In this document: positions 9,601 to 17,108 of the stretch, piece by piece
Position numbering within the stretch: position 1 is the stretch's first letter
How the letters are laid out: each line of letters starts with the position of its first letter
DNA from: JACVRW01 sp034664085
GTDB lineage: Bacteria; Actinomycetota; Thermoleophilia; Solirubrobacterales; Thermoleophilaceae
NCBI GenBank assembly: GCA_034664085.1
Contig: JAXDII010000008.1
Location: forward strand, 1 to 64,000
Length of the DNA stretch: 64,000 bases
Reading direction: 5' to 3'
The notes under the pieces: generated by a model
Seen by the model: the letters and a program-made list of their open reading frames with translations, nothing else
Told to the model about the DNA's origin: nothing
The model's database searches: none
Position numbers and translations under genes: made by a program

Positions 9601-9804
9601 ATCGACGTCCAGGCGCGGCCACAGCGCGTCGATCACCTGGTCGCGCGTCAGGCGATGCCCGTCGGCGAGCGCGAGCAGCTGCACGAGCTCGGCGGCGCGA
9701 CGACCCGGCCACGCATCGGCCGCGACCGCGTCGTGGCCCAGCACCACACGAAACCCGCCGAGCAACTCGATGCGGACCCCGCCACCCTGCGCTTCAGAGG
9801 CCAT
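6661..9804 (-). CDS. Large SARP-type regulator: winged helix, BTAD, AAA ATPase, TPR-like tail
   Basis: A 1047-residue AfsR-like activator. Order: an OmpR-type winged helix (about 10-95, IELLGGFRVVLGHDAV and WPGRRAAELVQLLALADGHR), a bacterial transcriptional activation domain (about 105-240, ending LGLGPSDETQAIYDECV), an AAA/STAND ATPase with Walker A GPGGIGKS near 270 and Walker B VALIVDDAH, then about 450 residues of Ala-rich helical repeats. No C-terminal LuxR helix-turn-helix is seen. The ATG at 9804 is better than the TTG at 9828, since GGAAGG and GGGAG lie upstream of it. That ribosome binding site is part of a 14-bp perfect palindrome. Likely targets are the divergent genes at 9845-10905. 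Confidence 0.85.
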   Translation of the reverse strand: MASEAQGGGVRIELLGGFRVVLGHDAVAADAWPGRRAAELVQLLALADGHRLTRDQVIDALWPRLDVDAGAANLRKAAHHARQALASPDAVVLRGGQVALFPSRPVDTDAGHFEAQARAALAGGGAAACADAASAYTADLLPEALYEDWTQTPRERLRSLCVDLLRRAGQWERLVGIEPTDEPACRELMRQELEAGSRPAAIRWYGRLRTALRSELGLGPSDETQAIYDECVAGLGISDPAFVGRQLELAEATALLRSERVGELRVLAVRGPGGIGKSAFCRELARVARDEQWTVITVAATEAGGPYAPLAGVAEQLQARDQALLEALGARGRAVLAELTSPDARQEQPLTRHQVIGALRRLLMAAGDGDPVALIVDDAHLADEATIDVLQHLGSASGSPLLAVLAYRPEPAPDALTRGVARLALGGRAAEIDLEPLDREDAAALVAAGAPMPRGEEVVERIVDLAEGNPFLTLELARSAVAGVPALVATARDAIAARFLDLDEATVATLRRLALAGDDLDPNDVVALTGASEAEAFALLDVALDAGVLVVSGGHYRFRHELVRQALVEQLAPHQRLAVHRDTARRLADADGAPGPIARHWLAGGRPDEARDWLLAAARQAVKLGAFADALVHLESLLDHEPEHNEALCVRAEALDAVGDNDAPAAYAAAARIVGEPASHELRAKQALAQVKRGDPPGALKVLEGVEPETLDGRLAHALALCGAAALGFADPELGAAKVAEARQLALQSGDPAAVVVASWARAAAEHARGELRGSVRADLHETHALPKLAVSVFDGQLCITQRLLYGARPYPDVIAFADSLEAEAERLGAARGRAFAVTIRGEAKLLAGQLDDADEDLAAGVALHREIGAGTGESFGLQRRAEVALHRGRHAEAGALLDEALAVARESDVGFHLLDRIYGTRVAAAPDAASGLAALEEAEAAVRGPVETCPGCRITLAVPAAIAAARAGDLERAAEWEQASEYLATVVMRLPAWYAALDEVKGHRAQATGDTAAAGEHFRTAAAGFGAAGQPLDEARCRALAAGSQR

Positions 9805-9812
9805 TCGCTCCC

Positions 9813-9826
9813 GCCTTCCGGAAGGC
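9813..9826 (-). promoter_or_regulatory. 14-bp perfect palindrome over the SARP gene's ribosome binding site
   Basis: GCCTTCC joined directly to GGAAGGC. It contains the core TTCCGGAA, which recurs in the element at 10049-10065. Its position, 9 to 22 bases before the SARP start codon and opposite the divergent gene's leader, fits an autoregulatory operator. Confidence 0.45.
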
Positions 9827-9844
9827 AACTTACATTAGGAGGCG

Positions 9845-10042
9845 ATGGCTGCCCTTTGGCTTCTCGTGTTCGCCACGGACGGGGGTCGGGCGGGCGGCAA
9901 TCCCATCCCGCCCTGCGAGGGCTGCGGCAGCTTCCCGTTGCGGGCCCAGACGCTGCTGACGGTTGCCGGCGTCGTGCTGGCGTTCGCGCTGATCTACGCG
10001 GTGATGAGGCTCGTGGGCCGCCGGCGGCGCCGGGCCGGATAG
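9845..10042 (+). CDS. Small single-pass membrane protein, unknown function
   Basis: A 65-residue protein: hydrophobic N-terminus (MAALWLLVFATDGG), a short segment with a CEGC pair, then one clear transmembrane helix (TLLTVAGVVLAFALIYAVM) and an Arg-rich end (RRRRR) that should face the cytoplasm. AGGAGG lies only two bases from the ATG, an unusually short spacing. It is divergent from the SARP gene and precedes the first copy of the repeated 17-bp element. No family recognised. Confidence 0.5.
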   Translation: MAALWLLVFATDGGRAGGNPIPPCEGCGSFPLRAQTLLTVAGVVLAFALIYAVMRLVGRRRRRAG

Positions 10043-10048
10043 CGCCAA

Positions 10049-10065
10049 GAACGTTTCCGGAACGC
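10049..10065 (+). promoter_or_regulatory. Repeated 17-bp element, copy 1
   Basis: GAACGTTTCCGGAACGC. A second copy at 10484-10500 differs by one base, and both are preceded by GCGCCAAGA. It lies upstream of the broken gene at 10112 and near the SARP gene, so it is a candidate SARP binding site. Confidence 0.5.
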
Positions 10066-10111
10066 TCGCCCTGGATCGTTGGGCGCATGAGTTCACGACA
10101 AGAGCAGTGTC

Positions 10112-10516
10112 GTGGCTGCTCCACGCGGACACACCCAGCATGCGGCGGGCGCCAGGCCCCTGGGATCCGCTCAGAAGCGGCGCGTCGGGCAGGCTGCGGA
10201 GGGGGCCGGCCTGCGGCTCGCCTCGGCGATGGCGCTCGCGCTCACGCAGCGGCGCCTGCTCACCCTGCAGATCGGAGCGCCGATAGGGCTTGGCGTCGGC
10301 GGCAAGGTGAAGGAGCTGCTCAGCGCCGTGCCGATTGGCGACGTCGACTCGATCGAGGTCAAGCGCCTCCTGCTGGGCAAGACGATCACGCTCACCGTTT
10401 GAGGAGTTCCGATCAAGCTCGAGGCCAACGCGGCGGCGGGCGGGAGCGAGCTGGCGGATGCCTTCGACCGCGCCAAGACCCAGGAACGTTTCGGGAACGC
10501 CGCCTCGACATCGTGA
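10112..10516 (+). pseudogene. Small protein gene interrupted by an in-frame TGA
   Basis: The frame encodes 96 residues ending LLLGKTITLTV, stops at TGA (10400-10402), then continues in the same frame as GVPIKLEANAAAGG and SELADAFDRAK up to a second stop at 10514. The two parts read as one continuous domain. From memory it resembles small bacterial PH-like proteins whose strand TVxGVPIKLE runs through this point. A single CGA-to-TGA change would explain the break. Recoding, or a genuine short protein, is possible. The start (GTG 10112) is weakly supported. Confidence 0.55.
10484..10500 (+). promoter_or_regulatory. Repeated 17-bp element, copy 2, upstream of the cupin gene
   Basis: GAACGTTTCGGGAACGC, 16 of 17 bases identical to the copy at 10049-10065. 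It lies 43 bases before the cupin start and overlaps the tail of the broken gene. Similarity to copy 1 continues loosely downstream (an ATCGT about 10 bases later), as expected for two related promoters. Confidence 0.5.
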
Positions 10517-10542
10517 CTGGCGTCATCGACTCGAGGAGAACC

Positions 10543-10905
10543 ATGAAGGCGACAACGCAGGCGGATGCACCAGTCGTGATCGAGGGGGACGGCGTCGAGA
10601 TCCGGCTGCAGGAGCTGGGCGGCGGCATGAGCGCGGGCTTCGTGCGCGTGCCCAAGGGCGCCGACCTGAGGCCCGCCGTCGTCGGACTGCCGGACGACCT
10701 CTGCCAGTGCCCGCACTGGGGCTACCTGCTCAAGGGCCGCGTGAAGATGCACACCCGCAATGGCGCGGAGGTCTACGAGGCCGGCCAGGCCTTCTACTGG
10801 GCGCCCGGGCACGCCCCCGAGGCGCTCGAGGACTCCGAGTACGTGGACTTCTCGCCCACGGACGAGTTCAACCACGTCATCGACCACATCAAGGGGCAAG
10901 GATGA
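10543..10905 (+). CDS. Cupin-domain protein
   Basis: 120 residues forming a single cupin barrel: CPHWGYLLKGRVKMHTRNGAEVYEAG followed by AFYWAPGHAPEA. The first motif keeps a histidine and Gly spacing close to the cupin consensus. Full metal ligation is not certain, since only His (CPH), Tyr/Glu and the later GHAPE His are evident. GAGGAG lies six bases before the ATG. The stop overlaps the next start (ATGA). A small-molecule binding or isomerase role is plausible, but no substrate is indicated. Confidence 0.75.
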   Translation: MKATTQADAPVVIEGDGVEIRLQELGGGMSAGFVRVPKGADLRPAVVGLPDDLCQCPHWGYLLKGRVKMHTRNGAEVYEAGQAFYWAPGHAPEALEDSEYVDFSPTDEFNHVIDHIKGQG

Positions 10906-12824
10906 TCGTCGCCGCGCGCGCCGTGCGTGCCGCCGCGGTCGCGCTGGGCGCGATCGCGGCAGTCGGCACCGGGTCCGAGCAGGCACGCGCGGCGGCCGGC
11001 GCGTTCGATCCGGCGTTCGGTATCGGCGGCACGTTCACGCTGCCGGCGGCGACCGTCGACAGCGCGCCGTTCATGGCGGTGCAGCCCGACGGCAAGGTCG
11101 TGATCACCGGAGACCTCGGGCCGGACGGCACCGTGATCCGACTCAACGCCGATGGCACGCTGGACCCGACGTTCGACGGTGACGGCAAGGTCACGCTCGA
11201 CACGGGCGGCGAGGACAACCTGTCGGCGGTGGCGCTGCAGCCCGACGGGAAGATCCTCGTCGCCGGAGATTCCACCGGTGCCGAGCAGGACGCAGTCGTC
11301 TTCCGCCTGAACCCCGACGGCTCGCTCGACACGACGTTCGACCTCAATGGCATCGCGGTCATGAACGCTGGCGGCAACGAGGCCGCTTTCGCCCTTGCGC
11401 TGCAGCCCGACGGCAAGATCGTCGTCGGCGGCGGCAACTCCAGCGGCATGCCGATCGTGTGGCGCCTGCTGGCGAACGGCGGGAACGGTCCGGAGAACGG
11501 GGGCCTGGACACCAGCTTCGCCGCCGACGGGTCCGCCGAGCTCAACGTCGGCCTGGGCATGGACGCGGGGGAGATCGCCTTGCAGCCCGACGGCCGAATC
11601 CTCGTCGCCAGCCGGATCGGGATCGCGCCGTCCCGCGACGTCGCGGTCCTCCGCCTGCTCGCGAACGGTGGGCCCGGCACGGTCAACGGGGCGCTCGACC
11701 CCAGCTTCGACACCGACGGCCTGGCCCGGATCGACGTGGGCGGCGACGAGTCCGTCTCCGGGATTGCGCTTCGGCCCGACGGCAAGGTCGTCGTCGCCGG
11801 GTACACGACCATCGGGGCGGGTGGCGGGAGCGCCGTCGTGCTTCGACTGATGCCTGACGCGGGGCCCGGGCCGCTGAACGGGGCGCTCGACCCCAGCTTC
11901 GACGCGAACGGGAGCGCCCTGGTGGATAGCCCCGGGAACGACGTCAGCACTGCGCTGGCGCTGCAGCCCGACGGCAAGATCCTCCTGGCCGGCGCAAGCT
12001 TCGGCACAGGCTCGGACGCGGCCGTGTACCGCTTGCTCGCCGATGGTGGGCCGGGTCCGGTCAACGGAGCGCTCGACGGGAGCTTTGGCACGGCCGGCGC
12101 CGTCACAATCGACCGCGACCTTCAGGACATCGCGTCCGCGGTGGCGATCGGGCCCGACCGCAAGATCGTCGCCGCCGCCTACTCCGGCACCGCCGCCCCA
12201 TGGACCGCGATGGTCTTCAGGCTGTTCGGGGACCCCTTCGCGCTCAACGTCGCAAAGTCCGGGACCGGCTCGGGGACGGTGAAGTCCACGCCGTCGGCGA
12301 TCGACTGCGGCACGGCCTGCTCGGGTCTCTTCGACTTTGGAACGAGGCTCACACTCGCCGCGGCCCCCGCGCGGGGATCGCGGTTCGCCGGGTGGTCGGG
12401 TGGCGGCTGCTCGGGTCGCGGGCCGTGTCAGTTGACGCTCGGCGCGGACACCGAGGTCAGCGCGACCTTCGACAAGGTCGTCGCCTTCGGCGCCCGCACG
12501 CTGGTCTCGCTGAGGCTCGCGGCGAAGCGGATCCCCGCCAAGGGGCCGGTCAAGGTCAGGGTCGGCAACCGGAACGTCTTCGCGATCCGCGGCTCGCTCT
12601 CGGCCAGGAGGAAGCGGATCAAGCTGGGGGCGAAGGCCTTCAGGGTCGGCGCCGGCGCGAAGCGGACCGTCGCCCTGAGACTGCCGAAGCAGCTGCGTGG
12701 GATGCTGCTGCGCAGGGGCAGGCTCGTCCTGCGCTTCCAAGCCAAGGTACGAGACCCGGCCGGCAACACCCGCACCGTCACCGCGACGCTCAAGCCGGCA
12801 CGCAAGCGAGCCGGCGCCCGATGA
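10902..12824 (+). CDS. Secreted delta-60 repeat protein with InlB-like C-terminal domain
   Basis: 640 residues. A signal peptide (AARAVRAAAVALGAIAAVG, cleavage near AARA-AAG) is followed by about seven delta-60 repeats, each with an LQPDGKIxVAG core and a FDP/LDPSFD turn. They probably form a beta-propeller-like exported structure. Near residues 445-520 there is a divergent InlB B-repeat-like domain (GSGTGSGTVKSTP, then FAGWSGGGCSGRGPCQLTL) with paired cysteines. The last 120 residues are a basic, Arg/Lys-rich beta domain. It overlaps the cupin gene upstream and the zinc-ribbon gene downstream by four bases each. Ligand unknown. Confidence 0.82.
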   Translation: MIVAARAVRAAAVALGAIAAVGTGSEQARAAAGAFDPAFGIGGTFTLPAATVDSAPFMAVQPDGKVVITGDLGPDGTVIRLNADGTLDPTFDGDGKVTLDTGGEDNLSAVALQPDGKILVAGDSTGAEQDAVVFRLNPDGSLDTTFDLNGIAVMNAGGNEAAFALALQPDGKIVVGGGNSSGMPIVWRLLANGGNGPENGGLDTSFAADGSAELNVGLGMDAGEIALQPDGRILVASRIGIAPSRDVAVLRLLANGGPGTVNGALDPSFDTDGLARIDVGGDESVSGIALRPDGKVVVAGYTTIGAGGGSAVVLRLMPDAGPGPLNGALDPSFDANGSALVDSPGNDVSTALALQPDGKILLAGASFGTGSDAAVYRLLADGGPGPVNGALDGSFGTAGAVTIDRDLQDIASAVAIGPDRKIVAAAYSGTAAPWTAMVFRLFGDPFALNVAKSGTGSGTVKSTPSAIDCGTACSGLFDFGTRLTLAAAPARGSRFAGWSGGGCSGRGPCQLTLGADTEVSATFDKVVAFGARTLVSLRLAAKRIPAKGPVKVRVGNRNVFAIRGSLSARRKRIKLGAKAFRVGAGAKRTVALRLPKQLRGMLLRRGRLVLRFQAKVRDPAGNTRTVTATLKPARKRAGAR

Positions 12825-13075
12825 GCTGGATCCAGCGCGTGATCACGGGGCGGGCGCCGCGCCGCGCCGGCGACATGGAGCGCGAGTCGCGCGAGTGGAA
12901 GGTGATCTGTCCCAAGTGCGGACACGTGCGCAGCATCTGGGAGCTGGGCGGCATCCGCTACAAGGCGTGGTCGCGCGGCAAGCGCATGGGGATGCGGTGC
13001 CCCGTGTGCGGGAGCTGGCGGATGCACAAGGTCGAGCGACGCCCCACCGAGCCGAGCGGCGGCGAAAGCCCCTAA
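12821..13075 (+). CDS. Small zinc-ribbon protein
   Basis: 84 residues with two zinc-knuckle pairs, CPKCGH and CPVCGS, about 30 residues apart, consistent with one four-cysteine zinc site. The linker is basic (YKAWSRGKRMGMR). It overlaps the delta-60 gene (ATGA), so it is co-translated. No catalytic motif is seen; nucleic acid or protein binding is the usual role of such ribbons. Confidence 0.65.
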   Translation: MSWIQRVITGRAPRRAGDMERESREWKVICPKCGHVRSIWELGGIRYKAWSRGKRMGMRCPVCGSWRMHKVERRPTEPSGGESP

Positions 13076-13132
13076 CGTCCGCTGGGCGGTCGATGCATCA
13101 AGGTCTGCTGCAAGCCCGTCGACGGGACGGGT

Positions 13133-14395
13133 GTGCCCAAAAACTCGACTCACCCGGCAGCATCCTCGGTTGTTCCGCTTGCGCTCGTTGCGCTTGCGGC
13201 GGCCGTCATCCCCCTGATCGCACCATCCGCGGCCAATGCCGCGGACCGGCGGGCCGTCGTGAGCCTGACCACCGTCGACGTTGGCGCTGCCTCGAACCCC
13301 TCCGTGGCAGTCGTCCCCTTCACCGACGCGATCTACCAGTCATGCGCTGACGCGCCCCAGACGAAGGCAACGTGTCAGACGCTTGGAGGCGTCGACTACC
13401 GGTACGCCATCGGCCGGCTGGAGATCACCGTCGGGCAGTGGGTCGCGTTTCTGAACACCGCCGATCCGAGCGGGCGCGATCCCCACCGCCTCTACGACCC
13501 GACCGAGAGCTCGTCGGCCTGGCCGAGGTTCGGTCAGATCAACATGTCGGCGCGTGCCACACGCGGCCGCCACTACTCCGTCGCCTACCCCGCGTGGAGG
13601 GACAAGCCCTACGGCTTCGCCAACTTCCTGCGCGCCGCACGCTTCGTGAACTCGCTCGACAACGGCCGCGTGCTGTCCAGGCGCCCCGGCAGCGCGGGCG
13701 GCGTTCCGACGGTCACGCGCCGGGTCCTGCTCTCGCGCAAGACCGAGCGGGGGATGTACGACATGCGCCGCCACAAGGCCACTCGGACCAAGAAGGCCGG
13801 CTTCGTCCTCCCCAGCCAGGACGAGTGGACCAAGGCGGCCTACTACGACCCCAGCGGGGGCGGCACCATGTCGTACTGGAAGTACCCGACCAACGCCGGG
13901 GTGTTCGGCGATGGCACCGCGACAGCCCCCAGCCCGACGACGCTCGGAGCCTCGACCGGCGACGTGACCAACGCCGCGACCCAGCCGCTCGCGACGTATC
14001 ACGCCGCCAACCTGACGGCCCCGACGTGGTGCCCGGCCGGCGTACAGCCGGCCAGCGACTGCACGAACGTCAACCCGTTCGGGATGGATCCCACCAACTA
14101 CGCGAAGGCCTACCAGGGCTCGCTCAGCACGGTCGGTCAGGCGCAGACCACCTCGCCATGGGGCACGCTCGACCAGGGCGGCAACGTGGTCGAGTGGACC
14201 GACACGATCAGTCCGTCGCCACTGGGCACGGACAAGGGGCGCGTGTGGCGACGACTGCACGGCGGCATCGCGAACGCTCCGGCCTACCAGCTGTGGCTCT
14301 CCGCCGTCGGGCTCCAGCCCCAGGACAACGCGCTGTTCACGGTGACGTACCCGTGGCTGGGACTTCGCATCGGGGCCATCGGCAACCCGAAGTGA
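13133..14395 (+). CDS. Secreted SUMF1/formylglycine-generating-enzyme-like protein
   Basis: 420 residues with a signal peptide (PLALVALAAAVIPLIAPSAANAA). The rest is an FGE-sulfatase/EgtB/PvdO-type fold: YRYAIGRLEITVGQWVAFLN, later FVLPSQDEWTKAAYYDPSGG, WGTLDQGGNVVEWTD and a C-terminal WLGLRIG strand. Family members are formylglycine-generating enzymes, non-haem iron enzymes or non-catalytic binding modules. I do not see a sulfatase gene in the window, and the catalytic cysteine pair of true FGE is not evident, so a noncatalytic or different activity is likely. The start is GTG with no in-frame alternative upstream. Confidence 0.75.
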   Translation: MPKNSTHPAASSVVPLALVALAAAVIPLIAPSAANAADRRAVVSLTTVDVGAASNPSVAVVPFTDAIYQSCADAPQTKATCQTLGGVDYRYAIGRLEITVGQWVAFLNTADPSGRDPHRLYDPTESSSAWPRFGQINMSARATRGRHYSVAYPAWRDKPYGFANFLRAARFVNSLDNGRVLSRRPGSAGGVPTVTRRVLLSRKTERGMYDMRRHKATRTKKAGFVLPSQDEWTKAAYYDPSGGGTMSYWKYPTNAGVFGDGTATAPSPTTLGASTGDVTNAATQPLATYHAANLTAPTWCPAGVQPASDCTNVNPFGMDPTNYAKAYQGSLSTVGQAQTTSPWGTLDQGGNVVEWTDTISPSPLGTDKGRVWRRLHGGIANAPAYQLWLSAVGLQPQDNALFTVTYPWLGLRIGAIGNPK

Positions 14396-14423
14396 TGAGG
14401 GGCGGGGCAGCACAGTGGGCGCA

Positions 14424-15425
14424 TCAGCTTCCCTCCGAGAAGGCGGCGTCGAATGCGACGTCGGACGGCGGGAAGTTGACGGTGGCGACGAAGCCGACCG
14501 CCTCGGCGGCCCCCACCTCGCGATCCATGCCCGCGTCCTCCCACTCGACCGACAGCGGACCGGCGTAGCCGATTCGGTTGAGCGCCCGCACCATCGCCTC
14601 GAAGTCCACGTCGCCGCGGCCAGGCGAGACGAAGTCCCAGCCACGCTCGGCCGAACCGAAGTCCAGGTGCGATCCGAGGATGCTGCGGCGCCCGTCCAGC
14701 CGGCGGCGCACGTCCTTGACGTGGACGTGGTAGATGCGGTCGGCGAACTCCTCGATGAACGGCTCCGGATCGAGGAACTGGTGCACCAGGTGGCTGGGGT
14801 CGAAGTTGATCCCGAAGGCCGGGTGACGGCCGATCGCCTCCAGCGCGAGCCGGGTCGTGACGAAGTCGTAGGCGATCTCGGTCGGGTGCACCTCGAGCCC
14901 GAAACGGACGCCCTCCGCCTGGAACGTCTCCATGATCGGGCCCCAGCGCTGCGCGAAGTCCCGGTAGCCCGCGCCGATCTGCGCCGGGTCGCTGGGCGGG
15001 AACGAGTAGATCAGGTGCCAGATGCTCGAGCCGGTGAAGCCGTTCACCTGCTGGACGCCGAAGCGCGCAGCCGCGCGGGCCGCATCGGCGACCTCCTCGG
15101 CCGCGCGTCGGCGGACGCCCTCCGGGTCGCCGTCGCCCCACACGCGCTCCGGCAGGATCGCGCGGTGGCGGTCGTCGATCGGGTCGCACACCGCCTGGCC
15201 GACCAGGTGGGTGCTGATCGCATGGCACTCCAGGCCGTACCGGTCGAGCAGCTCCCGCTGGCCGTCGGCGTAGTCCGGCTCGGCCAGAGCCCGTGCCACG
15301 TCGAAGTGGTCCCCCCAGCACGCGAGCTCCAGCCCGTCATAGCCCCACTGCTGGGCCTTGGCGGCGAGCTCTTCCAGCGGAAGGTCCGCCCATTGTCCGG
15401 TGAACAGGGTTACGGGCCGTGACAC
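14424..15425 (-). CDS. Sugar phosphate isomerase/epimerase-like TIM-barrel protein
   Basis: 333 residues of the xylose isomerase-like TIM barrel family (AP_endonuc_2): YDGLELACWGDHFDVARAL at the first strands, GFTGSSIWH, FGLEVHPTEIAYDFVT with the metal-ligand Glu/His, FGINFDPSHLVHQF, IYHVHVKDV and LSVEWEDAGM. The Glu, Asp/His, His and Glu ligands expected for a divalent metal are present. GGAGG stands eight bases before the GTG start. Its own promoter lies 170 bases upstream. Such proteins commonly act on inositols or keto-sugars; no partner gene here fixes the substrate. Confidence 0.85.
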   Translation of the reverse strand: MSRPVTLFTGQWADLPLEELAAKAQQWGYDGLELACWGDHFDVARALAEPDYADGQRELLDRYGLECHAISTHLVGQAVCDPIDDRHRAILPERVWGDGDPEGVRRRAAEEVADAARAAARFGVQQVNGFTGSSIWHLIYSFPPSDPAQIGAGYRDFAQRWGPIMETFQAEGVRFGLEVHPTEIAYDFVTTRLALEAIGRHPAFGINFDPSHLVHQFLDPEPFIEEFADRIYHVHVKDVRRRLDGRRSILGSHLDFGSAERGWDFVSPGRGDVDFEAMVRALNRIGYAGPLSVEWEDAGMDREVGAAEAVGFVATVNFPPSDVAFDAAFSEGS

Positions 15426-15565
15426 TGGCTTGACCTCCGTGATCTGCTTGGTTGCACGCGACCGCCGCGCTCCAGAGCGGCAAGATCAAGGGCGCGCCCG
15501 GCGACACGGTAGTAGCTCGCGCTGAACAGGAGGGGACCGAGGGCCTTTCAAGCACGGAGGCTTCC

Positions 15566-15594
15566 CGCCGGCGCCAGGAGCACCGGCGCCGGCG
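15566..15594 (-). promoter_or_regulatory. Hairpin at the 5' end of the isomerase transcript
   Basis: A perfect 10-bp stem (CGCCGGCGCC with its complement) around a 9-base loop containing CACC/AGGAG. It begins at about the predicted transcription start, so it would cap the long leader; it could stabilise or attenuate the message. Confidence 0.4.
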
Positions 15595-15598
15595 CCGG

Positions 15599-15627
15599 AA
15601 GCTAGGACACGGTTTCGGTGCTGTCAA
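15599..15627 (-). promoter_or_regulatory. Promoter of the isomerase gene
   Basis: On the minus strand TTGACA (15622-15627), 17-base spacer, TAGCTT (15599-15604). Good match to a housekeeping sigma promoter. Confidence 0.55.
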
Positions 15628-15815
15628 GCAAAAGTCCCGCCCCTTTCCGCAGTTGGACAGCGCCGCGTAGGCCTGGTGCTCGTCCGTGAGCATCCTGGCG
15701 ATGGGGGTCCTGCTCATGGACGGGGGCTGGCAGGCTGCCGATGCGGCCTCGCGATCGGCGCGGGAATGGCCGCCCTGGTCGCGTTCCTGCTGGAGGTCGC
15801 GCTCGCCGACCGGCT

Positions 15816-16328
15816 CTAGCCTGCCTCGGTTTGCGGGACCACGTTGCTTCGACGCAGGAGGAAGATCGAGAGCACCAGCACGAAGGCGAGCCCCGCTAGT
15901 GCGCCGACCCCTGTGAGGAACCGGGTCGTGCCCAGCTCGCTCCCCTCGGACGCCTCGGCGCTGACCACCAGGATCTTGCGCACGACCGCGATCAGCCCGA
16001 TGAAGAGAAACGGCTCGACCAGGATGCGCCCCCCGACGTCGATCAGCCGCAGCGTGTAGAGGAGCTCGGCGATGATGAAGAGGAGGAGCACGCGGTCGAG
16101 GATGAACAGCCCGGTGTCGGCGATCGGCCGCGACCCGCTGCCCTCGATCACGTCGATCACCGTGCCCACGAGCGTGAAGGCCGCGGCGCCCACGAGCAGG
16201 ATCGCGACCACCAGGTAGATCGAGCTTTGCGCCCGGCCGATCGCCTCTTGGGCGACGAACGGACGGCCGGGTCTGTCGATGCTGCGGGGCCGCGTGGCCT
16301 CAGGTGTGGGCTTCGCCTCCATGAACAC
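15816..16328 (-). CDS. PsiE-like membrane protein
   Basis: 170 residues with four transmembrane helices (SSIYLVVAILLVGAAAFTLV, LFILDRVLLLFIIAELLYTL, EPFLFIGLIAVVRKILVV, TGVGALAGLAFVLVLSIFLL). It shows the phosphate-starvation-inducible PsiE family pattern, with a conserved ILVEPFLFIGLIAVVRKIL stretch. The molecular function of the family is not established. It is divergent from the hydrolase gene at 16413. Confidence 0.8.
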   Translation of the reverse strand: MFMEAKPTPEATRPRSIDRPGRPFVAQEAIGRAQSSIYLVVAILLVGAAAFTLVGTVIDVIEGSGSRPIADTGLFILDRVLLLFIIAELLYTLRLIDVGGRILVEPFLFIGLIAVVRKILVVSAEASEGSELGTTRFLTGVGALAGLAFVLVLSIFLLRRSNVVPQTEAG

Positions 16329-16412
16329 GGCGCGCGCCCGCCCGCCTTAGGCAGTAGGCCGGCAGGGATGTCGGCCAAGCGCCTTGGCCCGGGCAGGCAG
16401 CGCCCTAACCCC

Positions 16413-17108
16413 ATGGGTATGGAGCGTGCCACGGCAGCGCCGGAGCAGCAGGACCTCAGTATCCGCGCCGGCGATGTGGCGCTCCGCGCGATCCTCATCC
16501 TGCCGCCGTCTGCCCGCGGCGTCGTCGTGTTCGCGCACGGCAGCGGCAGCGGGCGGCTGAGTCCGCGCAACAAGGCGGTTGCCGATGTGCTCGTCCGTGC
16601 CGGGTTGGGCGCCCTGCTCGTCGACCTGCTCACCGCCGACGAAGAGGCGGAGGACCTGGTCACCGGACGCATCCGCTTCGACATCCGCCTCCTGGCCGAC
16701 CGCGTGATCGGGGCGATCGACTGGCTGGCGCTCGACGCGGTTGTCGGGGACCTTCCCCCCAGGCTCCGACAGCTCCCGGTGGGGTGCTTCGGCGCAAGCA
16801 CCGGAGCTGCCGCCGCGCTGATCGCGGCGGCCGAGCGCCCCGAGCGGGTTCGCGCCGTCGTCTCTCGCGGAGGACGCCCGGACCTCGCGGGCGCCGCCCT
16901 GCGGCTGGTCACCGCTCCGACGCTGCTGATCGTCGGCGGACTGGACACCGAGGTGATCCGTCTCAACCGCCAGGCACAGGCCCTGCTCGCCGGCGAGTCT
17001 CGCCTGGTGATCGTTCCCGGCGCCACTCACCTGTTCGAGGAGCCGGGTGCGCTGGAGCGCGTCGCGGAGCTGGCCCGCGACTGGTTCCTGGCGCACCTCG
17101 CGAGCTAG
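16413..17108 (+). CDS. Alpha/beta hydrolase, dienelactone hydrolase-like
   Basis: 231 residues with a complete apparent triad: nucleophile in GCFGASTGAAAA, Asp in LIVGGLDTEVI, His in PGATHLFEEPG. The oxyanion-side motif is FAHGSGSGRLSPRN. The open frame extends upstream to 16227, but it would overlap the divergent psiE gene and looks non-coding, so ATG 16413 (or 16419) is chosen. Similar proteins occur alone or fused to phosphoribosyltransferases; the substrate is unknown. The stop overlaps the kup remnant by four bases, tail to tail. Confidence 0.78.
   Translation: MGMERATAAPEQQDLSIRAGDVALRAILILPPSARGVVVFAHGSGSGRLSPRNKAVADVLVRAGLGALLVDLLTADEEAEDLVTGRIRFDIRLLADRVIGAIDWLALDAVVGDLPPRLRQLPVGCFGASTGAAAALIAAAERPERVRAVVSRGGRPDLAGAALRLVTAPTLLIVGGLDTEVIRLNRQAQALLAGESRLVIVPGATHLFEEPGALERVAELARDWFLAHLAS

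Larger units (their letters stand above)
15426..15815. other. 390-bp gap between convergent-free genes, mostly leader of the isomerase gene
   Basis: No convincing gene. The minus-strand promoter at 15599-15627 and the hairpin at 15566-15594 occupy the middle, leaving a leader of about 165 bases before the isomerase start. A short hydrophobic reading near 15740-15820 has no start or family resemblance. Confidence 0.5.

Noticed and set aside
8005..10542. Long plus-strand frame running antisense through the SARP gene into the cupin gene
   Set aside because: Only the part from ATG 10543 encodes a recognisable protein with a good ribosome binding site; the rest is a shadow of the SARP gene.
15686..15916. 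Small plus-strand frame and a nearby hydrophobic reading ending GMAALVAFLLEVALADRL
   Set aside because: No start signal in the hydrophobic frame, and the longer frame overlaps the psiE gene antisense with composition typical of a shadow.
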